34,250 nucleotides of DNA from Acephala macrosclerotiorum (lineage: Eukaryota > Ascomycota > Leotiomycetes > Helotiales > Mollisiaceae), in contig MU119646.1 of NCBI GenBank assembly GCA_014904845.1, forward strand, positions 1 through 34,250, given 5' to 3'. Within the stretch, counting starts at the first letter, position 1. Every line of letters starts with the position of its first letter. Positions 21,520-33,197 of this stretch are shown here, one piece after another. The notes beneath the pieces were generated by a model. It saw only the letters and a list, made by a program, of their open reading frames with translations. It was not told the origin of the DNA and did no database searches. The position numbers and the translations under genes are program-made.

Positions 21520-24500
21520 TTACTCCATCCACCGCTCATCCAACTCCTCCACAAACCTCAAGTCAACATTGACAAAACTCTTCCAGAGATCCACCTCCCA
21601 CCTCCAAGGACGCATCTGAATTGCAAACGCCGTGATAGATGTCAACCTGAACAGGTCTTTCTCATCAGTCCCCATCACCAGATACTTCTCCCTCTTTGCC
21701 ACAACCCTTTCTCCAAGGATTTTCTTGTATGGTTGAATTCGCTGCCGAGCACACAAGTGTATGCTCCACTCGGAGCACGGCATATCTTTCGGGACAAACT
21801 TCCATATGAATGATCTGCCGATCAGGTCTCGGAAGGAGGTTGGGTCGTGGTTATCTGGTCCAATCATGAGGGGGTAGAAATGAGGAGCACTCCATAGCGA
21901 AAGAACCGCGAAGCGCGCGTTGGGGTTGAACTTTGTGAAGGCACGAGCAAAGTTTTTGAAGGACGGGACGTCATAGGGACTCGTCACCTCAGGGGGCATA
22001 GTGATGGAGTCCATGTTGCTTCGTGACTCGATGTAGAAGTCGTATGTGTCGCGACCCAGCTCCTTGGCCGCGAAGGCTTGAGCCTCGTGGTATGTATCTG
22101 CTCTGGTCCGGATGACCCCGGACTTGTACACTTCAAAATTTGTTAGTCTGATGTCCGATAGAAGTATTAAGGAGACTCACGGTGTGCTATGGTGGGTCTG
22201 ATAATGACATCCCATTCTTCTGGCAAGTCCTCGATGCCATCCGCAGTAGCAAAAGCCGCATCCAACTCATCAAAGAACTCAGCCGGACGCATTTTGACAG
22301 AGTGATGAGACCGAGTATCAGCAGCGGCTCCGGCTCTTTCTTCCTGCTTGAACAATAAAGAGTCCTTGAAAGCCTCGCCATCTTTCGAGGCAAAGAACTC
22401 CGGGTGGAAGAATGGCGTCAATTTTGCAATCGCTTTATGCAGGTCCTTCTTATCCTCATACCCGACGTTGAGAGCGTCAATCAAGTTTAGAGCCAGTATT
22501 ACTGGAGCACAATCAAAAGTGAAGTGATTATACTTCCGGCATTTCCTGGTCATTTCCATCATCTCGATGTAGCGCGTTTGCGCATGTGGAGCAAGATCAG
22601 CTTTGTGCCAGACCTCCTTGAAAATTCTGGCCTTTTCTTTATCGAGGAATGCCATAAACTCTTCTCTCATTTCAGCGTCATTAGGCTTTTTGGACATAAT
22701 GTTTCGAGTCATGGGGCGATTTGAGGGGTTCTTGAGAGAGAGTCTCTTCATGGCATCCTTCAATTCGTCGGAGAATGGCATATGCTGCAAGCTATGACCA
22801 GGATCGATTGGTGCGTGCTCAGACCTATCGACAGTAGCAATCTGTATGTCTCCCTCCTGGTCGTCGAGGTCTTCGTCCTTAATGTCTTCAAAATCCTCGC
22901 CAGCGTCGCCATCAACGAGGTCCTCCTCATCCAGTCCTGAATCATCATAAAGCTCTTTTTCGTCTTCATCGTCAGTGTAGTCTGACTCCCATCCCTCTAT
23001 GAACTTTCTCAGGGAGAAGCCCTCCTCCTCCCAGACTCTGAGGGGCTCGATTTTCCCAATGTGTAAGGGATCTAACCCTTGTGCCAAACGTTCTTCGGGG
23101 AACAAGATCTCGTCTTCCAATTCATCAGCTCTATTGTAGAACAAGTTTCTGGGAAATTTATTGTCCTCCTCGAATATTTTTCGTGCTCGTTGGAGTGCTG
23201 GCGCATCTGGGGCAAAAGCGTTATCTACTGCACCATAGTAAAACTTGATGTCTGGGCCGTGAATCTCGTCATATATGCTCTCAACATCTTCGCCCGGCTT
23301 GATGTCCCTGACTCGTTTGGTGAACTCATCCTTGCATAGGGTCTTCAGCACTGGAGCTGCCAAAGAATACAAATCCTGAGGGCAGCGACACCTCAGTGCC
23401 TTCATCAGCATCTAGAATACGTCAGCGATATTTGAAGGCCAGAGAACGACGCATGCATACCTCCTGAACAGCATTATAAAGCGCCGGGAAGCACTCTCCC
23501 GCTTCGAGGTCCCACACATACACATCATAGTACTCTTTGAACGAGAAATTCCAACGACGGTATTTGTCCATATCCTCAAAGAATTCTGACCCAACACTCT
23601 TGACGATCTCCCAATCATTCTTCGCTGCTCTGCCCAGGCCAGACTTCTGCCGGTAAAGCCAACGCTCTTCCTCCGGGGGTTTGATGAGGAGGCGTCCAGT
23701 TTCTGCGTCTCGGACAAGCACAAGAAGACGATGGCTCTGCATAGATAAGTACTGGACCAAGCGCCGACTGGCCTGGTCATCCCTTTTGATGTGCGCGCAC
23801 ATAAAGTTCCTAGCTTCGAATACGGAGTGGGAACGCCTGAATTGACCACGGCGTCCACCTTGTTGGTTTCTGACGGTCAGCGCCCTAGCATCCGGCATCG
23901 CACTTTCGAAATACACAATGAAACCCTATTCACAGCCATGTCAGCGGCAGTAACACCACAATTTTAGTGGAAACTAACCAGTTGCAGCATTTGTTGCCGC
24001 CATCTGTTTCCCACCCACTCAGCCCAATTCTTCCCCGGGAAATACCCCCAGATAGCCAGGATATTCAGCTCGAAGAATTCGTCCCAATGCCGACATAAAG
24101 CAATAGCGTCATGGAGGTTGCTTTCCTTTGCCAATATGCAGAAGTGCAACCAGCCTCCACGATTCATTGCCTTGTTGCTAGGATAATTCCAGATCGTGCG
24201 TCCGCAGATCCTGACCTTGATCTTTCGGGTGCGAGTGGGCGAATCTTTGGTCTTACCAAAATCGACAGCTCCTCCCTCACCTCCAAGCATCGCCTCGACG
24301 GTCGGCATTGCACCCATTGCCTCTGCTGCCTTCTTCGCCTGCTCTCTTTTCGGCACCCATTTATCTGGCAAGTCGCCTTTTTGCTTCTCGCGCTTGAACA
24401 CAGGTATATCGAAGGGCTTCTTCAACTTGTCCCGATCATCTTGTTGCTCTTGAGGTTCTTCGACATCTTCATCGGCCTCATCTTCAGAACGGAAAAGATC

Positions 24501-26032
24501 GGCACACGCATCACGAATCTCTTGAAGGCCTGGATTTTCCATCTTCAAGCATAAGTCTCGAAGAGCACCAGCAGTCACTTCTTCATCTACCAAGAACTCC
24601 TCGACACTATTTGCCCTCAGAGCTGCAGGAAGTAGGGCTGCATGCCCAAGGAGCAAGCGGCAGAAGAGAAAATGTTTGATCTGAAATATTTCGTCTTGTA
24701 GACTCGCAATTTGATCCTCTGGGAAAGTTACGGTTTTCGTTGCAATGACGGGATTCTCGATAGTACCAGCGATCATCATGCCGACGACTCGATCGTTGTC
24801 GAAATCTTCGCCATTCTTGAGTCTGTCGTGCATCTCTTGCCGTGATTCTATGAGACTTTTGTCGGGTTCTTGGGTGGCAGCTGGTGTTTCCTTCGTGGGT
24901 TCCTTCGAAGGTTCTTTCTGGATCTTTTTCTTCTTGGACTTGGATTTCTTTGATACGGCGGAGGTTATTGGCTTATCCGCTGCATTGGGATTGGCATTTG
25001 TCACTGATTCGGTCGTTTCGGTCAAGGCCGGGGGCGAAGGGATGCTGATGTCTTCCTTGCTGACCTTCATCCGGTCCTCAGATGCAGCCATCCAAAGGAA
25101 GGCCTCGATCAGATCTGTAAATTATGAGATTTAGTCAAGGATCTTGAGTCCATACAGCCCCCGATGTGCTAGGCCAATCGGAAATTATGCCTGTAGAGAA
25201 TTGTAACATACCAACGTAGCTTCCTCTACTATCCTCTAAAACGTCCTCGATAGGATCCCAATCCATCTCGTCGTCTTCAGTCTCTGTATCGCCATTTTTC
25301 TCCCTCTCGGCCATCCGCTCCTTGTAGACTTGTTCCAAGAAGGCATCCTGCCTTAATTTATCCTCTTTGGCCCTCATATCCCGCTGCCTCAACTGCGCAG
25401 CCTTCCAGTGCCTCCTGAACATCGCAGCTTCTGCCTTGACCTTCTTCTGCTCTTTGTCCCGTGTCTTCTCTTCCTCGTCCTGGCATTCCCGAACCCAGCC
25501 AAACCACTTCTGCTTCTTGTACAACACATCCGCCGTTCTTCTCTCAAGTCTCCCCAAAGCTTTTGTTATTGCAGCTTTCTGGCCCTGCAGAGAATCAAGG
25601 AACCTGGCATGTCCATAATCCATGTCCTGTGAGAAGAACCGGCTATGATGCAATTTTCGGGCGCGGATGACTCGTTCCAAAAGCTGCAATTTGAGGAACA
25701 AATGGTCGTGTAGTTCTTTGAGAGTCTCTTGGGTGGTAACATCTTGGAATGTCTGGTTTGAGAGCGGGACCTTGGCTTCAGCTAGGAACTTGGGAGGATT
25801 GGCTGTCAGGCGGTCGAGCTTTGCATTTCGAAGCTTGTATCCTCGATAGAGACCTTGATTCGAGTTAGCTTGCTATCTGGACAGGATAGAGATAAATTAT
25901 CTTTGTGGGTCAATTACCCTGGCATTGTTTCGAATGGAAGGAGCAAAACAGGCCATTCACAGAAGTGGCAGTCTCGAGGCACCTCATCTCATCCGAAACA
26001 TTCAGAGCTCGGCACTGCGAGGGGTCGTCCAT
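21520..26032 (-). CDS. Conserved-looking 1399-residue protein of unknown function, N-terminal Cys/His cluster
   Basis: Six exons on the minus strand: 26032-25918, 25853-25212, 25114-23979, 23925-23461, 23411-22181 and 22130-21520 (total 4200 nt, in frame throughout). All five introns are 49-97 nt with GT..AG ends, and the phases agree. Residues 7-37 contain Cys7, Cys18, Cys30, His33 and Cys37 (GLFCSFHSKQC), a likely zinc-binding cluster, followed by GLYRGYKLRNAKLDRL. Residues about 130-230 are strongly charged and coiled-coil-like. A lysine-rich patch lies near 300-325, an acidic Asp/Glu tract near 925-975, and the C-terminus is globular-looking with many Trp and Phe. No transmembrane helix is seen. 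From memory, similar N-termini occur in uncharacterised proteins of other filamentous ascomycetes; I know no function. The stop lies 119 bp from the end of the convergent broken ExR-like gene. Confidence 0.85.
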
Positions 26033-26537
26033 GTTGACTTGCAAGCCTCAACATGAATGGACTTTCTGTGAGTCCGCGCAAACCTAAAATTTGCCCCCCA
26101 CGACATGAAACAATTTCTGGGGTAAAGGAAAAAGTAAGGCTGAAAGTGCGGAGGTCGTTGGGCGGTGAGCTGTCAATAGTGGATAACGCGTCTATTGCGC
26201 GTGTACGCGTGCAGATAAAGAACTGCATGACCCCTGAACTGTGACGGAAATGATCGTCATCCGCCTCGCTCAAATCAGGCTGGGACATTTTAGCGCCTTA
26301 TGGAGTGAGGCATCACGTGAAGGAAGGGGGGGGTGAAGGTGGTGAAGAGTTTATGGGGGATGCAAATGTGTAGTACACATCAACAGATCTGCAGATTACT
26401 ATATGTCCGCTTGCTGCTCCATCCAGTATGGCAGACTTTTCATATCCACGCCAGAGTCAAAACGCCAGGGTATCCAGCTACCAGTGAACCCTCATGAACG
26501 CTAAATAGGATAAACCATCAAATCCTAATCAGACCAA
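26033..26537. other. Intergenic region between two minus-strand genes
   Basis: This is the promoter of the 1399-residue gene and the 3' region of CET1. It contains CACGTG at 26314-26319 next to a run of eight G (26326-26333), 282 bp upstream of the ATG. Open frames here (60-99 codons) overlap on both strands and have no recognisable content. Confidence 0.5.
26314..26333. promoter_or_regulatory. CACGTG E-box beside a G8 run
   Basis: CACGTG at 26314-26319, within ATCACGTGA, followed seven bases later by GGGGGGGG. It resembles the G-run plus TCACGTG at 18483-18499, with the order of the two parts reversed on this strand. A bHLH (Cbf1-type) site is possible. Confidence 0.3.
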
Positions 26538-28963
26538 CTATTGTGGTGCTGGTGTAGCCCTAGCAAGGACTCGCACATTGTCGACTAAACCTTCCACCAA
26601 TGCCAGGTACTCGTTTGCTTGATTCAATGCTGCTCGCTGGCCTTGGTCTCGAATCGCGGCGGTGGACACTTCAATTTCCAGTTCGTGCTCCTTGACCGTT
26701 TGGGGTCCAGTCTGCCTTTGTGTCAGAAATGAGCCACAAAGCTTGGGGGCATCGTACTTACATGGGTATTTGTTGTTTGAGTTACTTGCGTCAGATCAAT
26801 TTGGTAGTGCGACTGGGTATAGCTCAATCGATCCTTGTTGCGATCGGGTTGACGGTCGCCAGTTGAGGCAGCTAAAATTTCCTCAAGTTCCATGTCAAAC
26901 CTCATTTCGAAGTTGATACTGATTCGGCAGTCAAGTGGAGATTTTGGGTTGAAGATATCAAGATCGGTGATCCGGCATTTGATGATCTTTGCAAGGACTT
27001 GGCCAGTCTTCTGATCGTGACTGACGCGGACCTTAATTCTGTGACGAGGATTCAACTGCTCCCGAACGACAGCTGGTAGGTGGGAAAGCATTGTTGGTGG
27101 AAGCTCGTAGAAAGTATCTCTTTCATGCCGATGGAGGTAGTCGATCTTGACCCGCTTCTTAGGTTGAGGGTTGTTGGGATGGGTTTCTGCTACCCTCTTG
27201 TTGAGGAAATCATTGAGGCTGCGATGTTGACCCTGTCATAAGAGTTAGTCTGTATTTGAGAGTAGATCAATGAAGCAAACCTCTGTCATGGAACTTCTAA
27301 AAGCAAGTCCCGCATTAGGCCGAAGAACGCATTCTGATGCGACCGGAAGTTGGTATCTCTCATTGGTATCCTTGTCGATGATTTGGCCTAGCTTGGCCTC
27401 GATCTCGATTTCAACTCCTCTGCTTGCCAGCTCTCCAAGGTCACCGCGCGAAACAACGTTCGCAAACAAGAAGTCTGCAACGCACTTCGTGATCTCGTCT
27501 TGCGGTTTGACATTTGTGATAGTCTTCTCCCAAGGGCCTAGTATGACGGAAGGATCATCTTGCATTGCCAGAGGCGGTGCAGCTCGACTGATCGCAGGAG
27601 ACGCCTGGTTAATACCATTCATTTCGGCCTTTATTGGTGGAGGAGCTTGAGACGCCGGGTAAATTCCAATAGACCCCATAGGCAACTTTCCGTTCACCTT
27701 GCTGTTTAGCTTAGCGCCGAGACCCAAAGATCCTTTGTTGCGGACACTGCGAGCCCATATTGGCGGTTCCGTATATCGAACGCGCTTCTTTGGTGGTTGC
27801 TGTGGCGAACTGGATACGATTTTATGGTCGCCATTAATTCCCAACTTTACTTCGTGTTCTTCAATACGTCGAGGTTCCTCAACGACCGCATCTCGGTCTT
27901 CCATCTTCCTCTTCGCAGAGTTGTAGCCATTTTCCATTTGCGAGGGCATAATATTGCCACGGGGTAGGCTAGGCACTTGAGACTTTGGGCTGACACTTTC
28001 ACTACGCTCCCTCTCACTCTGCGACCTCCTGTGTTGCTCGCTCGTCGATGTCCGTTGTGAATGTGGATCGTGAGAACTCGGTGTACTTGGTAATCTTGGG
28101 ATCGAAGGTGGTGCTGGCGGAGCGGGAGAAGTTTGAAAATTAAAGTATTGCCCGGAAGGCAGGCCTCGTTGCTGATACGGACTCGATGGCTGCGCAAACG
28201 ATCCTGAGGGGTGTCGTTGGTTGCTCAATGGAGGTCCAAGAGGTGTTCCAGGTTGAGACTGCTGGGAATGTTGCGATTGCTGGCGTTGATGTTGCGCAAT
28301 TTGCGACGGTGGGAAAGGTGTAGTTGTGGAAATGGGACTATCTTGTGGGTATTGATTGCTGAAATATTGTTGCTGGCTGTGAGCAGAGGTAGGAGTGGAG
28401 TTCGAAAGTGACGATTGAGATCTTTGGTGTTGAAGGATCGGATGTGGAGCGCCAGGTATTCCAATTGGAGGTGTTTGAGGAACAGGCGAAGCTTGCTTGT
28501 ACGAGTTGTGGTGCTGAAGATGAGGCGGAGGATTTGCTTGCGAGTAGCTATCTCTCTGCTGGAGTGATGGCGGATACTGTTGACGTTGTGCGGGACTCTG
28601 TGGTGTCTGTGTTTGATAGGTCTGTGGGAAAGGATACTGGCTCGCAGACGAAGGAGTGTGCTGGTAAGGCGATTGCGAAGAATAAGATCCTGCTGGGGAG
28701 CGCAAGTCATTCTGCGGTGGTGCTTGAATCGGCGGTGGAGGAGGAGGACGGCCTTGGTAATTGCCTTGATACGCAGTAGGTGAGTTGTAAGGTCCGCTTG
28801 GTTGCGCAGCGTAGTCTTGGGATGGATGTTTGCCCGGCGAGGGCTGTGGCGGATGACTATACTCTCGATGAAAGCCCTGCTGAGGATGAGCTTGCACTGG
28901 AGTGACTGGCGCAGCTTGCTTGGAGACAGAGCTCTCCCCGTTGATAATCGATTTGAGGTCCAT
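26538..28963 (-). CDS. CET1: mRNA-capping enzyme beta subunit (polynucleotide 5'-triphosphatase)
   Basis: Exons 28963-27281, 27232-26762 and 26711-26538 give 775 residues. Introns are 48 and 50 nt, both phase 0, with CTAAC and CTGAC branch sites. The enzyme removes the gamma-phosphate from the 5' end of nascent pre-mRNA in the nucleus, the first capping step, using a metal-dependent triphosphate-tunnel fold. The C-terminal 300 residues match that family: VEIEIEAKLG at about 517-526 carries the metal-binding Glu of the first tunnel strand, CRISINFEMRFD is a central strand, and EHELEIEV at 726-733 carries the last Glu pair. Residues 1-390 are Pro/Gln/Ser-rich and probably disordered, a filamentous-fungal elaboration. 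PPIWARS near 400-406 sits where yeast Cet1 has WAQKW, its contact with the guanylyltransferase Ceg1; this match is an inference. The frame is open upstream of ATG 28963 but has no earlier ATG. It is divergent from RPN2. Confidence 0.93.
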
Positions 28964-29780
28964 TCTTGCGACGATTCGGCCTCGACCTGGCACGCCTTGC
29001 CGCGGGCTACGAGTGACTCGAAATTCTGTTCGAAGGGGCGTTCATCTGACGATAGTTGCGATTATCGTCTGGTTCTACAGCAAGATTCGACAGGCAGGTT
29101 AATGATGCTGGCGCAAACGGATCAGAACAAAGGATGGAGACTGCCTCCACAACAATGAGCGGCGTGGGTCTCTCGCAGATATCGTGAGGATCGCTGTAGC
29201 AAGGCGGACGGTCTACAGATACATAGTTGAAACCGTGGTCGTGATGGAAGCGCAGGATCACAGGTGAAAGATACCGTAGTCTTGAGGTTGACAGTCAACC
29301 ATTTTCTGGCCCTTGCCGACCTCCTGAAAGATATCTAACCTTAGTGTTAGATTTCATGCAGGATACTTGCGTACGTGTGGCACGCCGCCATGGCTCTTCT
29401 AATGTCTGAAGGATAGATTGTACATTATAGTGAAGGAAGAAATTCAGTACAGATTTAATAATTGGAAGCATTCTCCATTCGCTCGACTATTCCTTCGATC
29501 AGATAAAAATTGATTTTGGTGGTGACGCGCGATAAATAGCGGCCTGATGCAGCCTGAGGATTAAGTGTAGCTATAAACGGCTTAGCGTCAAAGCTGCCAC
29601 GCCTAGCCCAAGCTCTGTCACGTAACCAGCTGTGCCTGGCGAAGTCAGTCGAAGGAAACAACACCGAGACCTTTCCATCAACAACTTCAACCCAGAACTT
29701 CCTTCTTTCTGCGCATCTACTGTCCCGAGAGAACATATACCAACGCTCCTTCACATACCTTTCAGCCTTCCATACCGACC
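28964..29780. promoter_or_regulatory. Shared divergent promoter region of CET1 and RPN2
   Basis: 817 bp separate the two start codons. It must hold the 5' untranslated regions and core promoters of both genes. I see no strong TATA box or proteasome control element (GGTGGCAAA). Short frames on both strands (for example 29455-29754, minus) have no recognisable content. The RPN2 start lies in ACCGACCATGCC, with a pyrimidine-rich leader before it. Confidence 0.5.
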
Positions 29781-32700
29781 ATGCCAGGGTTGACTTCAGC
29801 CTCCGGGGTCTTGGGCTTCCTACACGACGAAGAGCCGGAGCTCAAGGTCTTCGCCCTGCAGACCTTGAACGATGATATCGACACACTGTGGACGGAAGTC
29901 GCTGGGTCTATAGGTCAAATGTACGTGGATGCATGCCAGCGACGCCCCGATCAACTCCTCCTTCTATTGTTTACTAACTTTGCCCCTTCAGTGAAGCTCT
30001 CTACGAAGATGAAACCTTCCCCGAACGACAGCTGGCCTCCCTGGTCCTGGCAAAGGTCTATTACCACCTTCAATTCTACAACGAGAGCATGACCTTTGCT
30101 CTCGGCGCTGGTGATCTGTTCAAGCTTGACAACGAGGGCGAATTTGAGGAGACCATCATCTCCAAATGCGTGGATACCTATATCAACGTCTCTTCTGCAA
30201 AACACTCAACGCCTCAAGCGTCCTCGAAGGCTGGGTCTCTGCCTACCCTTGCAACCTCTTTCGCAGCTGGGACAGACGAGACTGCAGCAGCGGCAGCACT
30301 CACCTCCCCAACAACCCCATTCTCGCAGTCAACATTACCTTCGAAGTCACTGTTATCAAGAGCTTCTACGGAAAACTTGGTGGAACCCTCCGGACCAGAA
30401 GGAAAGACCGGGGCGATCCAAATCCCCGACCGAGCTACACAGTCAGCCTTAAACCAAGTCATTGAGCGACTTTTCGAGAGTTGTTTGAGAGAAGGCCGAT
30501 ACCGTCAAGTTGTTGGCATCGCAGTCGAGGCGATGAACCTTGAAGTTTTGCGACGTGTAATCAAGCGCGCAAGCTCCGATTCTCGTATCAAGCAGACTGA
30601 AGGCGTACCTGGACCCTCCGAGGAGTTGATGGAGTATGTCCTAGGCATTTGCATGGACGTTGTGCAGGAGAGAGCCTTGCGAACAGAGATCCTAAAGTTG
30701 ATCCTGAATCTGCTGAACGAAATACCTACGCCTGATTACTTCTCGATTGCAAAATGTGCTGTGTACTTGGACCAAGATGAACAGGCATCGGAAATGCTGC
30801 AGAAGTTGACGGTACGTGCCCAGCTTCTAGAAGAAACGCATTTCAGATACACCGAGCTAACTTCTACAGGCCAAGGGTGATATTACCTCTACCGCCACCG
30901 CATATCAGATCGCATTCGACCTGTACGACAATGGGACACAAGAATTCCTAGCCAAGGTCATCAAATCTCTCCCTACCGAACCCGAAGGAACCGAACAAAT
31001 ACAGGAGACTACTATCAGTAGGATACGCAAGATCCTCAATGGAAGCGAAACCATCAGGTTAAATCTTGAATTCCTCTATCGCAACAACCACACAGATTTG
31101 AGCATTCTCAACAAAGTCCGGGACAGTCTCGAGGGACGAAATTCAATCTTCCATACAGCTGTGACCTTCTGCAACGCATTTATGAACCAGGGAACCACAA
31201 ACGACAAGTTTTTCCGTGATAATCTTGACTGGCTTGGTAAGGCCGTGAACTGGTCGAAATTCTCAGCTACTGCAGCTCTTGGTGTCATCCATCGTGGCAA
31301 TCTCTCTCAGTGCCGCAAGCTTCTCGAGCCTTACCTGCCCCGGAGAACTTCACTTGGAGGCTCGATTTTTAGCCAGGGTGGTGCTCTCTATGCGTATGGT
31401 CTCATTTACGCCAACCACGGTGCCGACGCTCTCGATTACCTGAAGGAACAATTCAAGGAGGCGACTGAAGAAGTCATTCAACACGGTGGTGCTTTAGGAC
31501 TTGGTATTGCCGGCATGGCTACCGGAGATGAGACGATCTACGACAACTTGAAAGATGTTCTCTATACCGATTCTGCTCTTAATGGTGAGGCCGTAGGTCT
31601 GGCTATGGGTTTGATCATGTTGGGTACGGGCAATATCAAGGCTCTCGAGGATATGATCGCGTACGCGCACGATACGCAACACGAGAAGATTGTCCGTGGT
31701 CTTGCCGTGGGCATGGCCTTGATCATGTACGGCCGCCAAGAAGGTGCTGACGAGCTCATCGAGGGCTTGCTCAATGACCCCGATCCAACCCTTCGTTACG
31801 GTGGTATCATGACCGTGGCATTGGCATACTGTGGTACGGGAAGCAATAAAGCCGTGCGCAAATTGCTTCATGTCGCTGTGAGCGATGTCAACGACGATGT
31901 CCGAAGAATTGCTGTCATGAGCTTGGGTTTCATTCTCTTTCGCAAGCCAGGAAGTGTGCCAAGAATGGTCGAGTTGCTCTCCGAATCATACAACCCACAC
32001 GTACGATACGGTGCAGCAATGGCCCTCGGCATCTCCTGTGCCGGTACTGGACTTGACGAGGCCATCGATCTTCTTGAGCCTATGATCAAGGACCCAACAG
32101 ACTTCGTGCGACAAGGTGCTTTGATCTCGCTCGCCATGATTATGGTGCAACAAAACGAAATCATGAATCCGAAGGTCGCCGCCATTCGCAAGACTTTGAA
32201 GAAGATCGTCGGTGATCGTCACGAAGATGCCATGACCAAATTCGGTTGTGCTCTGGCTCTTGGTATCATCGACGCTGGTGGCCGCAACTGTACCATCGGT
32301 CTGCAAACCCAAACCGGCAACCTCAACATGGCTGGTATTGTTGGAATGGCGATCTTCACACAATACTGGTATTGGTTCCCGTTCACCCACTTCCTATCGT
32401 TGAGCTTCACCCCAACCTCGATGATTGGACTTGACCACGATCTTGACATTCCAAGCTTCAAGTTCCACAGTGCTACTCGGCCAAGCTTGTTCGACTACCC
32501 ACCAGAGCAAGAAGTCAAGACTGATGAAGCTCCCACTTTAATTGCTACCGCTGTCCTTTCCACCACCGCTCAAGCTAAGCGACGAGCGCAGAAGAAGGAG
32601 CGTGCCCAGCGCCGCGAGAGCATGGACATTGACCAAACGCCAACCACCCCAAAGATCAGTCAAGCAGCTGGTGACAAGATGGATGTAGATGAAGAGCCTA

Positions 32701-33197
32701 AGGATAAGGAAGGAAAGGCCGAGGACAAGAAGGATGGTTCTGAGGGTGAAAAGGAGAGTAGCACTGCCGCTGAGATCGCCAAGAAGAAGTTGGAGAAGGA
32801 AAAGGTTGGCTATGATATTGAGAACATGTCCCGTGTTCTTCCTGCCCAGCTCAAATTCATCAGCTTCCCAGCAGGCCGCTACAAGCCAGTCAAGAAGCCA
32901 ACCGGAGGTGTCATCCTAATGATCGATACTCAACCCAAGGAAGAGAAAGTCTTGTTGGAGGAGAAGTTGAAGAAGGCATCAATTGAGAAGGCGGCCGCAC
33001 CAACCACATTGGAAGACTTACGCAATGAGTCGTTTAATCTCCGCCGACAAGCCGATGCCCAAGGTGAGGCGTCTGGATCTGGCGCCGCTGCAGCAGCTGG
33101 TGTCCTGACTGCAGTTGATGAAGATGAGGAAGGTGGGGCTGAGGCTGAGGTTCCTGGAGACTTCGAGTACTTCACGGATAACGAAGATGAGAACTAG
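29781..33197 (+). CDS. RPN2: 26S proteasome regulatory subunit Rpn2 (PSMD1)
   Basis: Exons 29781-29920, 29992-30811 and 30870-33197 give 1095 residues. Introns are 71 and 58 nt (GTACGT donors, CTAAC in both). The first join splits an Ile codon (GQ-I-EALYEDETFPERQ). Rpn2 is the large scaffold of the 19S base, in nucleus and cytoplasm, linking Rpn1/Rpt ATPases with Rpn13 and lid subunits. The N-terminal helical part is interrupted at about 113-186 by a Ser/Thr/Ala-rich insert. Proteasome/cyclosome repeats with the GxALGLG..GTG pattern (for example AALGVIH, GGALGLGIAGMATG, YGAAMALGISCAGTG) run from about 450 to 750 and form the toroid. A Lys/Glu-rich linker (about 890-965) precedes the conserved C-terminal YDIENMSRVLPAQLKFI, and the protein ends in an acidic tail (FEYFTDNEDEN). 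Length is near the fungal norm. Identification is very secure. Confidence 0.97.

Noticed and set aside
28211..28779. Plus-strand frames opposite CET1, including one of 123 codons
   Set aside because: They are shadows caused by the Pro/Gln/Ser-rich coding sequence on the minus strand, which lacks stops in the complement.
31494..32390. Long minus-strand frames opposite RPN2
   Set aside because: They are antisense shadows of the well-supported proteasome subunit exon.
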